Part shown: piece by piece, positions 44,608-52,971 of the stretch
Layout: every line of letters begins with the position of its first letter
Position numbering within the stretch: position 1 is the stretch's first letter
Assembly (NCBI RefSeq): GCF_002844575.1
Contig: NZ_PIQO01000012.1
Location: forward strand, 78,122-142,121
DNA from: Heyndrickxia camelliae
GTDB taxonomy: Bacteria; Bacillota; Bacilli; Bacillales; Bacillaceae_C
Length of the DNA stretch: 64,000 nucleotides
Direction: 5' to 3'
Made by a program: the position numbers and the translations under genes
Notes under the pieces: model-generated
What the model was told of the DNA's origin: nothing
The model's input: the letters and a program-made list of their open reading frames with translations, nothing else
Database searches by the model: none

Positions 44608-44633
44608 AGCTGTAATCATATCGATCAACAGCT
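44608..44633 (-). terminator. Terminator of the two-component operon
   Basis: AGCTGT and ACAGCT pair around a loop of 14 bases; the minus strand continues TTTTTTTATTATTTTTG. Confidence 0.7.
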
Positions 44634-44698
44634 CCTTCCTCCTATTTATTTTTATAGGAATTATATCAATATTTTTTATCATTTAGGCTTAAACATTT

Positions 44699-45799
44699 TT
44701 AAATAGGCAGCAATGTCGTGACCGAAAAGCCGTTTGTCCCATCCACGATTACTTTCCCGTTAATAGCGGCGGTCCGTTCTTCCATTCCCCTAATTCCAAG
44801 CCCTTTTTTCACTTTTTCAGCTCCTTTTCCATTATCCTTCACTTCCACCCTGATCAATTTATTTAATACATTTAAATCTACAGAAATATGAGTAGCCTCG
44901 GAATATTTTAAAGTGTTTGTTAAAGCTTCCGTTATGTTCTCCTGAATAATCTTCCAGTGGATTGGAGCAATTACCTCCAGATTCCCTTTATAAACAAAGG
45001 AGGTTGCCAGTTCATGTTTCGAGGCAAATTCATCAATTAATAACTTCATACGGTGAATACCCATTTGTTCCGTTGGCGGCTTGATATTTTTCAAGGTGAT
45101 GCGAATGCTTTCGATTCCCTCCTTCGAGATATTGATAGCATTTTGCAGTAACTCCGTTGCTTTTTCTTGATTTATGCTCATCAAACGCTTAGAGGCTTCC
45201 ATTTGAATGAGGGCACCCGTCATGGAATGACCAACTTTATCATGAATTTCTTGTGATAGCCTGTTCCTCTCCTCCAACTTGAAAGTATATTCAGATTGCC
45301 TTATGTATTCTTGATTTTCATTCAAACTTCTTGAAAGCTTTTGTAGATTTTTTCGCATTTTGTCCATATTTTTTTCGTATTTTGTCAGTTTCTCGGTAAA
45401 AATAACCCCCATCCCAAACACCATAAAGCTTAATAATGTTACCAATCCATATATAGGATACATAGCTATTGGCATATAGATAATCGGAATAGTCGCAATC
45501 AATAGTAAAAAAGGCTTTTTTTCTATAAAATAGTTTCCTAACTCATATATACTGAGAGGTAAAAGCAACATAAAATAGGAATCGATTTGTATACAGAAAA
45601 TAACCAATACAATAATCGACACCAGCATAGACAGCTTTCTAGCCCCATTCTTTTTAAACAAATAAATCAAAATGCTCATACTAAAATAAACTAGCAGCGA
45701 AAAAACAATCCATGGCAAATCGGAGCTTCCTGATTGTATACAGACAGCAGCAATATACCCCATTACAATTAATTTGCTGAAAATCATCCATAATTCCAT
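44699..45799 (-). CDS. NarL-type sensor histidine kinase
   Basis: A 366-residue kinase. Residues 1-135 hold five or six membrane helices with almost no external loop. H box LEERNRLSQEIHDKVGHSMT (HisKA_3), N box ENITEALTNTLKYSEATHIS, G box VKDNGKGAEKVKKGLGIRGM. This is the intramembrane-sensing type seen with LiaS, DesK and LnrJ, which detect envelope stress. It is ten bases downstream of its response regulator. Confidence 0.85.
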   Translation of the reverse strand: MELWMIFSKLIVMGYIAAVCIQSGSSDLPWIVFSLLVYFSMSILIYLFKKNGARKLSMLVSIIVLVIFCIQIDSYFMLLLPLSIYELGNYFIEKKPFLLLIATIPIIYMPIAMYPIYGLVTLLSFMVFGMGVIFTEKLTKYEKNMDKMRKNLQKLSRSLNENQEYIRQSEYTFKLEERNRLSQEIHDKVGHSMTGALIQMEASKRLMSINQEKATELLQNAINISKEGIESIRITLKNIKPPTEQMGIHRMKLLIDEFASKHELATSFVYKGNLEVIAPIHWKIIQENITEALTNTLKYSEATHISVDLNVLNKLIRVEVKDNGKGAEKVKKGLGIRGMEERTAAINGKVIVDGTNGFSVTTLLPI

Positions 45800-45809
45800 T
45801 GTTGTTTCC

Positions 45810-46451
45810 TCATTGCTCCACTTTTCCTGTTAAATAATAAATGGCAATTTGTGTTCGATGTTCAAGAGCCGTTTTATTTAGAATGGAAGTAATATAATTG
45901 GCAATCGTTCCTTCCGAAATAAAAAGCTGCTTGGAGATTTCTTTGTTCGAAAAACCTTTTGCAATTAATGCCATAATGCTCAATTCCCTTTCCGTAAACA
46001 AACTTGTATCTATTTTTATTTCCTTATTTTTCGGCTCTGCCAAATTAGATTTTATTTTTTCCAATACGACATCCTGAATAAAACTGTTCCCTTTATAAAC
46101 ACCCTTAATGGCATCACGAATCACTTCTGGCTCTGTATTTTTCAGTAAATAGCCCTTCGCCCCGTTCTTTATGGCATCCATGATATATTCATCATCATCA
46201 AAGGTAGTTAGAATTAGTGGCTTTGTATTCGTTTCCTCCGTGATTAGCTTTGTTGCATCTACCCCATTCATATTCGGCATTCTCACGTCTAATAAAGCAA
46301 CATCCACCTCATGACTTTTACAATAATCAACTGCTTCCTTTCCATCGTCTACTGTCGCTAAAACCTCGAACTCCTCATACGTACTTAGGATGATTTTCAT
46401 CCCTTCCCGAATAAAAGAATTATCGTCGGCAATAATTAATTTTATCTTCAT
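45810..46451 (-). CDS. NarL/LuxR-type response regulator
   Basis: A 213-residue regulator. Receiver: acidic pair ADD near 10, phospho-acceptor Asp54 in DVALLDVRMPNMNGVDATKL, Thr in LTTFDDDEYI, Lys in GYLLKNTEPE. Helix-turn-helix: LFTERELSIMALIAKGFSNK, EISKQLFISEGTIANYI. The ribosome site is weak. First gene of the operon with the kinase. The lipid-antibiotic type ABC exporter at 36.4-39.6 kb would be a logical target, but it is 5 kb away. Confidence 0.87.
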   Translation of the reverse strand: MKIKLIIADDNSFIREGMKIILSTYEEFEVLATVDDGKEAVDYCKSHEVDVALLDVRMPNMNGVDATKLITEETNTKPLILTTFDDDEYIMDAIKNGAKGYLLKNTEPEVIRDAIKGVYKGNSFIQDVVLEKIKSNLAEPKNKEIKIDTSLFTERELSIMALIAKGFSNKEISKQLFISEGTIANYITSILNKTALEHRTQIAIYYLTGKVEQ

Positions 46452-46761
46452 TCTAATAGTGCGTTTCTCGCACTTTGTTCACATCCTTTATATGAATTTA
46501 CCCTAAAAAACGTATTCTCCTTCGTTCAAATAAAATCCTTTCTAAGTTATTCTAGCTTAATATATTACAGGAAAAGCGTTGGCGCCACAGTTCATTCAAA
46601 TCCATAGGAGATGTGAAGGAAACCATTGTTACGAGATGATCCCCTTACCCGAAAGACGTGGCCACACGGATTATAGCAACACAGTCCAATAATTTATATA
46701 GTATTAAATTTTCAACATTCCTTTACTCTCAAATGTTAATAAGATTTCCCAAAAAAAATTT
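46452..46761. other. Gap upstream of sigV
   Basis: No gene seen. The divergent promoters for the response regulator and for sigV must be here. A GC-richer stretch at 46570-46680 interrupts AT-rich DNA but has no coding sense I recognise. Confidence 0.4.
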
Positions 46762-46788
46762 TAAAACTTTTTATCCTCACCGCACGTC
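46762..46788 (+). promoter_or_regulatory. Candidate SigV-type ECF promoter
   Basis: TAAAACTTTTT and CGTCTA lie with 17 bases between AAAAC and CGTC, close to the ECF consensus TGAAAC-N16/17-CGTC used by SigV, SigM and SigX. It is about 57 bases before the sigV start, fitting autoregulation. Confidence 0.55.
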
Positions 46789-46844
46789 TATTTTCCGTAA
46801 CAAACTTCATGATACGTATCTTAGAAAAAGGAGCTCTTTTTTCA

Positions 46845-47324
46845 ATGAAAAGCAAGTTGGACCATTATTTTATACAGTTCGTAACAGAAAATAAAGAAGA
46901 CTTTTATCGACTGGCTTATAGTTATGTGAAAAATTCGGAGGACGCATTGGACATTGTTCAAGATTCTATAAAAAAGGCGATTCTGGCGAAAGACACTATA
47001 CGGGATGCTCAGTCCGTCAAAAGCTGGTTCTACCGAATCGTGGTCAATACATCCCTTGACTTTTTGCGTAAAAGGAAAAGGGTTACTTTCGTCGATGAAG
47101 AAGCGCTAGATTATTATAGCTCAGGCAAAGAAGATAGCTACAAGCATCTGGATTTAGAAAAATCTCTCGAGGAATTACCAATGAAATATCGAAGTGTCAT
47201 TGTTTTACGATTTTTCGAGGATTTAAAGATTGAGGAAGTAGCGGAAGTGCTAGGCGAAAAAGAAAGCACGGTCAAAACAAGGTTATACAGAGCATTGGAC
47301 ATGCTGCGAATTAAGTTAAAATAA
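46845..47324 (+). CDS. sigV: ECF sigma factor SigV
   Basis: A 159-residue ECF sigma factor. Region 2 reads FYRLAYSYVKNSEDALDIVQ with VKSWFYRIVVNTSLDFLRKR; region 4 reads LEELPMKYRSVIVLRFFEDL, KIEEVAEVLGEKESTVKTRL. The start uses the ATG 11 bases from AAAGGAG. The downstream anti-sigma gene is clearly RsiV, so this is SigV, which in B. subtilis is released by lysozyme and turns on its own operon and peptidoglycan modification genes. Confidence 0.9.
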   Translation: MKSKLDHYFIQFVTENKEDFYRLAYSYVKNSEDALDIVQDSIKKAILAKDTIRDAQSVKSWFYRIVVNTSLDFLRKRKRVTFVDEEALDYYSSGKEDSYKHLDLEKSLEELPMKYRSVIVLRFFEDLKIEEVAEVLGEKESTVKTRLYRALDMLRIKLK

Positions 47325-47346
47325 CTCTTTACTGGAGGAATTTTGG

Positions 47347-48228
47347 ATGGATAAAAAATTGGAGCAGTTAAGAAATGAATATAAAAATATTCCTATCCCT
47401 GCAGAACTAGATGATGTAGTAAATAATGCACTAATACAGTCGAGACGCCCTAGACGCATCTATCCATGGATTTTAGGGGCTGTAGCCGCTGCAGCAATTT
47501 TCATTGTTAGCTTAAATACGAGTCCCACATTTGCAAAAACATTATCTGACATACCTGTTATTAGGAATGTCGTGAAAGTATTTACGTTTAAAGAATTTAA
47601 TGTTGATGACAAAAACTATAATGCCAATCTCAAAACCCCTGGTATTAAAAATCTCGAAAATAAAGGCCTGGAAAACAGTCTCAATCAAAAGTATATCGAT
47701 GAAAATCGTAAATTGTATAAAGACTTCACACAAGAGATGAACGAAATGAAGAAACAAGGCAATGGACATATGAGCGTTGATAGCGGTTATGAAGTCAAAA
47801 CAGATAATGATCAAATATTATCTATTGAAAGATATGTGACAAAAATACAAGCATCGTCCGATACAACATTAAAATTTGATACGATTGATAAGAAGAAGCA
47901 AATTTTATTAACCCTTCCAATTCTATTTAAAAATGACCAATATATTGACGTAATCAGTAAAAATATACAAGAGCAAATGCTTCAGCAAATGAAGGAAGAT
48001 CCAAGTAAAATTTATTGGATTAGTGGAGCGGGAGATCTGGATATTAGCCAGGAAGAGATGTTTAAGAAAATCTCTGCCAATCAAAACTTTTATATCAATA
48101 AAGATCATAAATTAGTGATTGCCTTTAATCAATTTGATGTTGCACCAGGATATATGGGTACAGTAGAATTTGTCATTCCAACGAAAGTTATATCGAATAT
48201 ATTAGTGGGGCACGAGTATATTCAATAA
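47347..48228 (+). CDS. rsiV: RsiV, lysozyme-sensing anti-sigma factor
   Basis: A 293-residue type II membrane protein. Residues 1-38 are the cytoplasmic SigV-binding part, 40-57 the membrane helix (YPWILGAVAAAAIFIVSL), followed by FAKTLS, a likely signal-peptidase cut region. The outside part has the DUF4163/DUF3298 lysozyme-binding fold with TIDKKKQILLTLPILFKNDQ, MKEDPSKIYWISG, QFDVAPGYMGTVEFVIPTKV, all near-identical to B. subtilis RsiV as I recall it. Lysozyme binding allows signal peptidase and then RasP cleavage, releasing SigV. GGAGG precedes the ATG; 22 bases after sigV. Confidence 0.93.
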   Translation: MDKKLEQLRNEYKNIPIPAELDDVVNNALIQSRRPRRIYPWILGAVAAAAIFIVSLNTSPTFAKTLSDIPVIRNVVKVFTFKEFNVDDKNYNANLKTPGIKNLENKGLENSLNQKYIDENRKLYKDFTQEMNEMKKQGNGHMSVDSGYEVKTDNDQILSIERYVTKIQASSDTTLKFDTIDKKKQILLTLPILFKNDQYIDVISKNIQEQMLQQMKEDPSKIYWISGAGDLDISQEEMFKKISANQNFYINKDHKLVIAFNQFDVAPGYMGTVEFVIPTKVISNILVGHEYIQ

Positions 48229-48239
48229 TTTTAACATTG

Positions 48240-48270
48240 ACAGGGGTAGGTGTTGGTTACTATCCCTGTA
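48240..48270 (+). terminator. Weak hairpin between rsiV and oatA
   Basis: ACAGGG and CCCTGT flank an 18-base loop just after rsiV, without a clear T run. It may reduce read-through into oatA, which starts 262 bases after rsiV. Confidence 0.35.
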
Positions 48271-48490
48271 TACATTTAATTTCTGACATAATACCCATTG
48301 ATGTATTCGTAATATAAATGTAATATTTGTAATGTAAATACCTTGAATTGAGCAATATTCGTGGAGAGATAGATGAAAGGATCTATCCGCATTTTATATT
48401 TAAAATTATAAGCAGCTTCTTTCATTTACGATTCCCTTTATTGTTTCTTCATACAACATGTCTATTCTTCTTAAAGGAGGAAACAGCCTA

Positions 48491-50434
48491 ATGGAATTAC
48501 ATACAGAAAAAAAACGTTATATTCATTCTCTTGATGGCTTGCGGGCATTAGCCGTATTTGCCGTTATCTTCTACCATCTTGGATTTGGATGGGCAAGCGG
48601 AGGCTTTTTAGGGGTATGTGTATTTTTCGTACTATCTGGATACCTTATTACCGATTTACTTGTCTCAGAAAAGGAAAGAAAAGGAACAATTGATTTAAAA
48701 AGCTTCTGGTACCGCAGAGCAAGACGTCTACTGCCTGCAATGTTCACTCTCCTAATTGCTCTTTCATGCTGGGTTATCTTATTTGACCGCCATTTTCTTG
48801 CTAGTTTAAGAGGAGATATAATTGCAGCATCGTTTTATTTCAGTAATTGGTGGTATATTTTCCACCATGTCTCTTATTTTGAAAGCTTTCATTCTCCTTC
48901 CCTGCTTACTCATTTTTGGTCATTAGCAGTGGAAGAACAGTTTTATCTAGTTTGGCCTTTACTTATTTTGATTGGTTTAAACTTTTTATCTAAACGTTCT
49001 GTACTATTTTTAACACTTCTTGCTGCTATCCTTTCCGGTTTAGCAATGGCATTTCTATATCAACCAGGTATGGATCCTAGCAGAGTATACTATGGAACAG
49101 ATACTCGTGCCTTTTCCTTATTAATTGGAGCTGCTCTTGCCCTCTGCTGGCCTAGTCAAAAATTAGCAGGAAAAGTACCTTTTAAATCTAGTGTTTTTCT
49201 AAATTTCATTGGGGCATTCGGACTTTTCATCCTGCTTTGGATGCTGGCTCGCACAAATCAATATGAAAGCTTTTTATATTTAGGCGGAATGATTCTGTTA
49301 TCTGTTATTACGGTGCTTTTATTGGCTTCCCTTGTGCATCCTGCAAGCAGCATCAGTAGGATCTTTGAGCTTAAACCATTGCGCTTTCTTGGAGTTCGGT
49401 CTTATGGTATTTATTTATGGCATTACCCAATTATTTTGCTAACGACACCAGCTGTTCATACTCAAGGAATATCTATATTTAGGGTTTTATTTCAAATCGC
49501 ACTTATTATCTTGCTTTCATCTCTTTCTTATACATTTATAGAAAATCCTATAAGAAAAAACGGATTTGGAGTCATTTGGAAAAGACTTGGAATATTTTCT
49601 TACCGACGTGCATTTGCTTTTGTGGGAGTATCTGTTATTTTACTTATTTCCATACTGTTCAGTTCAAATGAACCTAGTGCAAAAACGAATAGTAAAACAG
49701 CTTCCCTTTCTGTCCCTACAGAAAAGCAGACATCCATGAAGGGGGAAAAACAAAAAGAAAAACCGAATGAAGAACGGAAAGAGAGTCCAACCTCACAACA
49801 GGATTCCGTCTCGAAAGAAGTAAAAGTTCAACCATCCAAAAAAGTGGTGGAACAAAAGGTTCCCCTAAAGGATCATAATTCTGCAGGAGAACACAAAGTT
49901 ACGCAGAAAGCTAATAATTCTACAATCGCTAAAAACAAGCACTCTACCAAAAACTCGCCACCTCCAAATTCCAATCTAGCGATATCAGCTATCGGTGATT
50001 CCATTTTGGTAGACGTAGAACCGCATTTGAAAAAGATATATCCATCTATAAAGGTGAATGCCGTAATCGGAAGACAAATGTATCAAGCTTTAGATGTTGT
50101 GAAGCAAATGAAAAAGAACGGAGAATTGGGCAATGTGGTAATTATTGAACTCGGAACAAATGGTCCTTTTACCAAAAGCCAGCTAGAAACTATGATGAAC
50201 ATTATTGGGGTGAATAGGAAGGTCATTTTCGTCAACACAAGAGTTCCACGCCCATGGCAAAATATTGTAAATACCGCTTTGAAAGAGGCAGCTGCAAAAT
50301 ATTCTAATGCCTCCCTTGTTGATTGGTATTCTTCCAGTACTAATCATAATGAATACTTCGAACCGGATGGTGTTCATCTTAATCCTAAAGGAGCATCAAC
50401 GTATGCATCTTTAGTGGCTAATAAAGTGAAATAG
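48491..50434 (+). CDS. oatA: OatA peptidoglycan O-acetyltransferase
   Basis: A 647-residue two-domain enzyme. Residues 1-380: acyltransferase-3 membrane domain with about 11 helices (YIHSLDGLRALAVFAVIFYH at the start, YRRARRLLPA, FWSLAVEEQFYLVWPL, GVRSYGIYLWHYPIIL). Residues 385-490: Lys/Ser/Glu-rich linker. Residues 495-647: extracellular SGNH esterase domain with AIGDSILV, ELGTNGP and the catalytic DGVHLNP. It acetylates C6 of MurNAc and blocks lysozyme. ATG start ten bases from GGAGG. Third gene of the sigV-rsiV-oatA unit, as in B. subtilis. Confidence 0.92.
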   Translation: MELHTEKKRYIHSLDGLRALAVFAVIFYHLGFGWASGGFLGVCVFFVLSGYLITDLLVSEKERKGTIDLKSFWYRRARRLLPAMFTLLIALSCWVILFDRHFLASLRGDIIAASFYFSNWWYIFHHVSYFESFHSPSLLTHFWSLAVEEQFYLVWPLLILIGLNFLSKRSVLFLTLLAAILSGLAMAFLYQPGMDPSRVYYGTDTRAFSLLIGAALALCWPSQKLAGKVPFKSSVFLNFIGAFGLFILLWMLARTNQYESFLYLGGMILLSVITVLLLASLVHPASSISRIFELKPLRFLGVRSYGIYLWHYPIILLTTPAVHTQGISIFRVLFQIALIILLSSLSYTFIENPIRKNGFGVIWKRLGIFSYRRAFAFVGVSVILLISILFSSNEPSAKTNSKTASLSVPTEKQTSMKGEKQKEKPNEERKESPTSQQDSVSKEVKVQPSKKVVEQKVPLKDHNSAGEHKVTQKANNSTIAKNKHSTKNSPPPNSNLAISAIGDSILVDVEPHLKKIYPSIKVNAVIGRQMYQALDVVKQMKKNGELGNVVIIELGTNGPFTKSQLETMMNIIGVNRKVIFVNTRVPRPWQNIVNTALKEAAAKYSNASLVDWYSSSTNHNEYFEPDGVHLNPKGASTYASLVANKVK

Positions 50435-50573
50435 AGTAATAGTATAAGAAGAAGGACACGAAAATAGTATTCAATTAGACTGTATTATTTCACAGCTTGA
50501 TATGAACCAACGAAAAAACGAAATTCCTCAGTCTTTTTTTACCTACATAATTGTTTGTCAAACTTCAAAAAAA

Positions 50574-50616
50574 CATGGCCAAGGATTCTAAGTTGAATTC
50601 TTGGCCATGTTTTTAA
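50574..50616. terminator. Strong bidirectional terminator
   Basis: CATGGCCAAGGATTC and GAATTCTTGGCCATG pair with one mismatch around a six-base loop, flanked by A7 and T5. It serves oatA and the convergent DinB gene. Confidence 0.85.
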
Positions 50617-51098
50617 AATTGCAATGCCTCTTTTACTTCCTCGATTTGTTTTAAATGCCGCTGCTCATGATACCCTATCAATTCAACCCATTGTTTCAAA
50701 CATAAAGGACCAAATAAGCGATGAGTCATTACCCTATTTGTCAAGTCTTCCTCAGATGTATTCGCAACAAAATTTATTAATGCTTCACGAGAACTATCTA
50801 GTTTTTTCTTCATCTCTTTTAAAGAGAAAAATTCATTAGAAGGCTTAAGAAAATCTGGAGCCTCGACCTTTTTTGATCGATTTAACAACACGGTTATGGG
50901 CACTTCCGAAGTTGGTTCCGAATGGTACTTCAATTCCTGCTTCATTCTTTGTACAATAGTTTTCTCCATCAAGTATAGATGTTCTAAGTTTTGCATGATA
51001 GACCATGTTGCCTCTTCTGGCTTTGTGTTTAATTGCTCATCGGATAGGTAGCTCACACTTTCCAATAATTCTTCTCTAACTTTTTGATTATGTTCCAT
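50613..51098 (-). CDS. DinB_2-type protein
   Basis: A 161-residue DinB superfamily protein: EEATWSIMQNLEHLYLMEKT (His near 40) and LKQWVELIGYHEQRHLKQIE (His pair near 146-150) give the metal site. AGGGGTGAATCT precedes the ATG; the longer frame to 51173 has no support. It follows the ArsR gene by 74 bases and the SRPBCC gene, on the same strand: a three-gene detoxification-like operon. Confidence 0.82.
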   Translation of the reverse strand: MEHNQKVREELLESVSYLSDEQLNTKPEEATWSIMQNLEHLYLMEKTIVQRMKQELKYHSEPTSEVPITVLLNRSKKVEAPDFLKPSNEFFSLKEMKKKLDSSREALINFVANTSEEDLTNRVMTHRLFGPLCLKQWVELIGYHEQRHLKQIEEVKEALQF

Positions 51099-51172
51099 AG
51101 ATTCACCCCTGTTCATGTTTACTAAAATTATACACGTTAAACTATATAAACAGGGGAAATTTTCTATGCACA

Positions 51173-51496
51173 TTAATCATCAGACTCTACATATTCTTTT
51201 AAAGCTGATAATTTATCTGCCCAATATTTTTCGAAGAAGCTTAACCATTTTTGAAGTTCTTTCAATGGCTCGGGCTGCAGCTTATACCTAGTTTCGCGAC
51301 CTACCTTTTTGCTTTGGACAAGACCTGCATTGGCTAGTACGTGAAGATGTTTATTGACTGCGGTACGGCTAATAGGAAATTGTTCGGTAATGGAAGTAAT
51401 CGGCATTTCCCTATCAGCAAGTAGTATAAGCATCTTGCGCCGGGTTGGGTCGGCAACCGCTTGAAAAACATCGTGTTTTATCTCGGTGTCTTTCAT
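51173..51496 (-). CDS. ArsR family repressor
   Basis: A 107-residue winged-helix protein: HDVFQAVADPTRRKMLILLA, SITEQFPISRTAVNKHLHVL, LVQSKKVGRETRYKLQPEPL. This subgroup lacks metal-binding Cys and typically accompanies an SRPBCC (AHSA1) gene. Its ATG overlaps the SRPBCC stop by four bases. Likely autorepressor acting at the twin palindromes upstream of the operon. Confidence 0.87.
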   Translation of the reverse strand: MKDTEIKHDVFQAVADPTRRKMLILLADREMPITSITEQFPISRTAVNKHLHVLANAGLVQSKKVGRETRYKLQPEPLKELQKWLSFFEKYWADKLSALKEYVESDD

Positions 51497-51909
51497 TTTA
51501 ATGATTCTACATAAGATACAAGCTTGTTGTCTTTAATTTTTGCCCAACCTTGATCCATAATGCCTCGGATAACCGTATGGGGTTGATTAAACTCTGTAAC
51601 CTTATTTTCATCCCAGCCAGAGTGAACGAGTGTAAATTCTGTTTTTCCATCTACCTCTTTTAATTCAAAAGTTAAATGCCAATCCTTCCCCCAATCAAAT
51701 CCAACTTTATAAGGAGGATCAAGTTCCGTCACCTTGCAAGGTGAATCACCATAAGGTCCAGCATGTAAAACAAATTCCTTTCCGAGAATTGGTTCAAATG
51801 TATTGTCCATCCACCATGCTGCAATTCCTTCTGAAGTAGCTACTGCTTTCCATACTTTTTCAATCGGTGCATTTAAAAGAATACAGTATTTTATATCCGG
51901 TAATGTCAT
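51493..51909 (-). CDS. SRPBCC/AHSA1 domain protein
   Basis: A 138-residue Bet v1-like protein: YCILLNAPIEKVWKAVATSE, GIAAWWMDNTFEP, then LTFELKEVDGKTEFTLVHSG and MDQGWAKIKDNKLVSYVESL, the standard AHSA1 (Hsp90 activator-like) pattern. These proteins bind hydrophobic ligands. TTGGAGG precedes the ATG by seven bases. First gene of the SRPBCC-ArsR-DinB operon. Ligand unknown. Confidence 0.87.
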   Translation of the reverse strand: MTLPDIKYCILLNAPIEKVWKAVATSEGIAAWWMDNTFEPILGKEFVLHAGPYGDSPCKVTELDPPYKVGFDWGKDWHLTFELKEVDGKTEFTLVHSGWDENKVTEFNQPHTVIRGIMDQGWAKIKDNKLVSYVESLK

Positions 51910-51929
51910 TTTAAAACCTCCAAAAAAAT

Positions 51930-51981
51930 ATAACACTAAAAGGTGTTATATCCATTATAACACCTTTTAGTGTTATTTCAA
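51930..51981 (-). promoter_or_regulatory. Promoter with twin inverted operators for the ArsR operon
   Basis: On the minus strand TTGAAA (51976-51981) and TATAAT (51954-51959) are 16 bases apart. A 21-base sequence fills the spacer and recurs inverted over the transcription start (51956-51976 and 51930-51950), each arm containing AACAC-N6-GTGTT. The same fold followed by T7 just before the GGAGG could also end transcription of the DJ-1 gene. Confidence 0.65.
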
Positions 51982-51983
51982 CT

Positions 51984-52550
51984 CTACTTACTAACTAGTG
52001 TTTGATTTCTTGAAAGTTTTAATGCCATACTTTTTAATCGTGGGTCTTTTTCCGTAAGCCCAATCTTCTCCAGAACCGCCATCGTAAATTCATAATGGGC
52101 AAATCCTTTACTAGTAATTAGTTTATCACTAGCAACCATATCAGTGTCTATATAATGTCCATCAGCAAAATACTCTGAATAGATATCCTTGATATGAGGC
52201 ATCGTGGTAAAATCACCTTTTACCAAACCAGCACCTGCCACGATGGTTGCTGAAGCACAGCTTGCAGCAATAAGCCCATTAAACGCTTGCAAAAATTGTT
52301 GCAAAAACAGATTATCTACTAATTCCTCCGACATTCTACCTCCGGGTAAAAGTAAAAATTCATATTGATTTGGATTTTTATACTTAAGACTTTCTGTATG
52401 AACAAGAACGCCTCCATCAGTCGATATTAAACCTCCGTTAATCGATAGAGTCTCAATCTGATAGTCAGCATCTGTTAAGAACTTTTGTAACAGGGAAACC
52501 TGCCAAATAGCAAAATGATCATAGACGATAAATCCAACCTTCTTTTGCAT
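51984..52550 (-). CDS. DJ-1/PfpI family protein
   Basis: A 188-residue class I glutamine amidotransferase-like fold: VGFIVYDHFAIWQVSLLQKF, EFLLLPGGRMSEEL, and the nucleophile elbow IAASCASATIVAGAGLVKG with Cys near 97. The DJ-1 Glu near the start is not obvious. Members include glyoxalase III, isocyanide hydratases and transcription regulators; no HTH is attached here. Ribosome site GGTAAGAGATGC is fair. Monocistronic. Confidence 0.82.
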   Translation of the reverse strand: MQKKVGFIVYDHFAIWQVSLLQKFLTDADYQIETLSINGGLISTDGGVLVHTESLKYKNPNQYEFLLLPGGRMSEELVDNLFLQQFLQAFNGLIAASCASATIVAGAGLVKGDFTTMPHIKDIYSEYFADGHYIDTDMVASDKLITSKGFAHYEFTMAVLEKIGLTEKDPRLKSMALKLSRNQTLVSK

Positions 52551-52933
52551 CTCTTACCTCCTCACAATTTTATTTTCATTATAGTAATAATTTTCAAAAC
52601 AAAAAAGTCGCTAATTACTTTTGGATATACTGTATTATATTACCAACAGCAAAAAGAGCCTCTTGTATTACTCCCATTATCTACCTCCATATTCGTGAGC
52701 TTCATCTCCTAGAAATAAAGAATTCTTCCTGAGAAAATATATTTTTATATATCTGCGCGTTTTTATGATTCTATCATTTATAGTCTATAAGTCTAAAGTT
52801 TCTCCTTTTTTCTGCCATTATGGAGGGGAGACATCTCAAATAAGAGGAATGATCATTTGTTCAGGGGGGGAAATAAATGATTCCCGGAGCCCGGATTATA
52901 GAAAATCTTCCTTAATTTACCCAATTAACGAAC
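52551..52933. other. Gap without a gene
   Basis: A-rich and T-rich sequence only. A 62-codon plus frame at 52765-52953 runs into the adhesin terminator and has no family features. A G8 run occurs at 52864-52871. Confidence 0.5.
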
Positions 52934-52962
52934 AAAAAAAGGGGAGAAATTAGTTTCCCCCC
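52934..52962 (-). terminator. Terminator of the adhesin gene
   Basis: On the minus strand GGGGGGAAA, a four-base loop and TTTCTCCCC are followed by seven T. Confidence 0.75.
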
Positions 52963-52971
52963 TAATGAAGC

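Noticed and set aside
52765..52953. 62-codon plus-strand frame before the adhesin terminator
   Set aside because: No ribosome site and it enters the terminator; no recognisable sequence.
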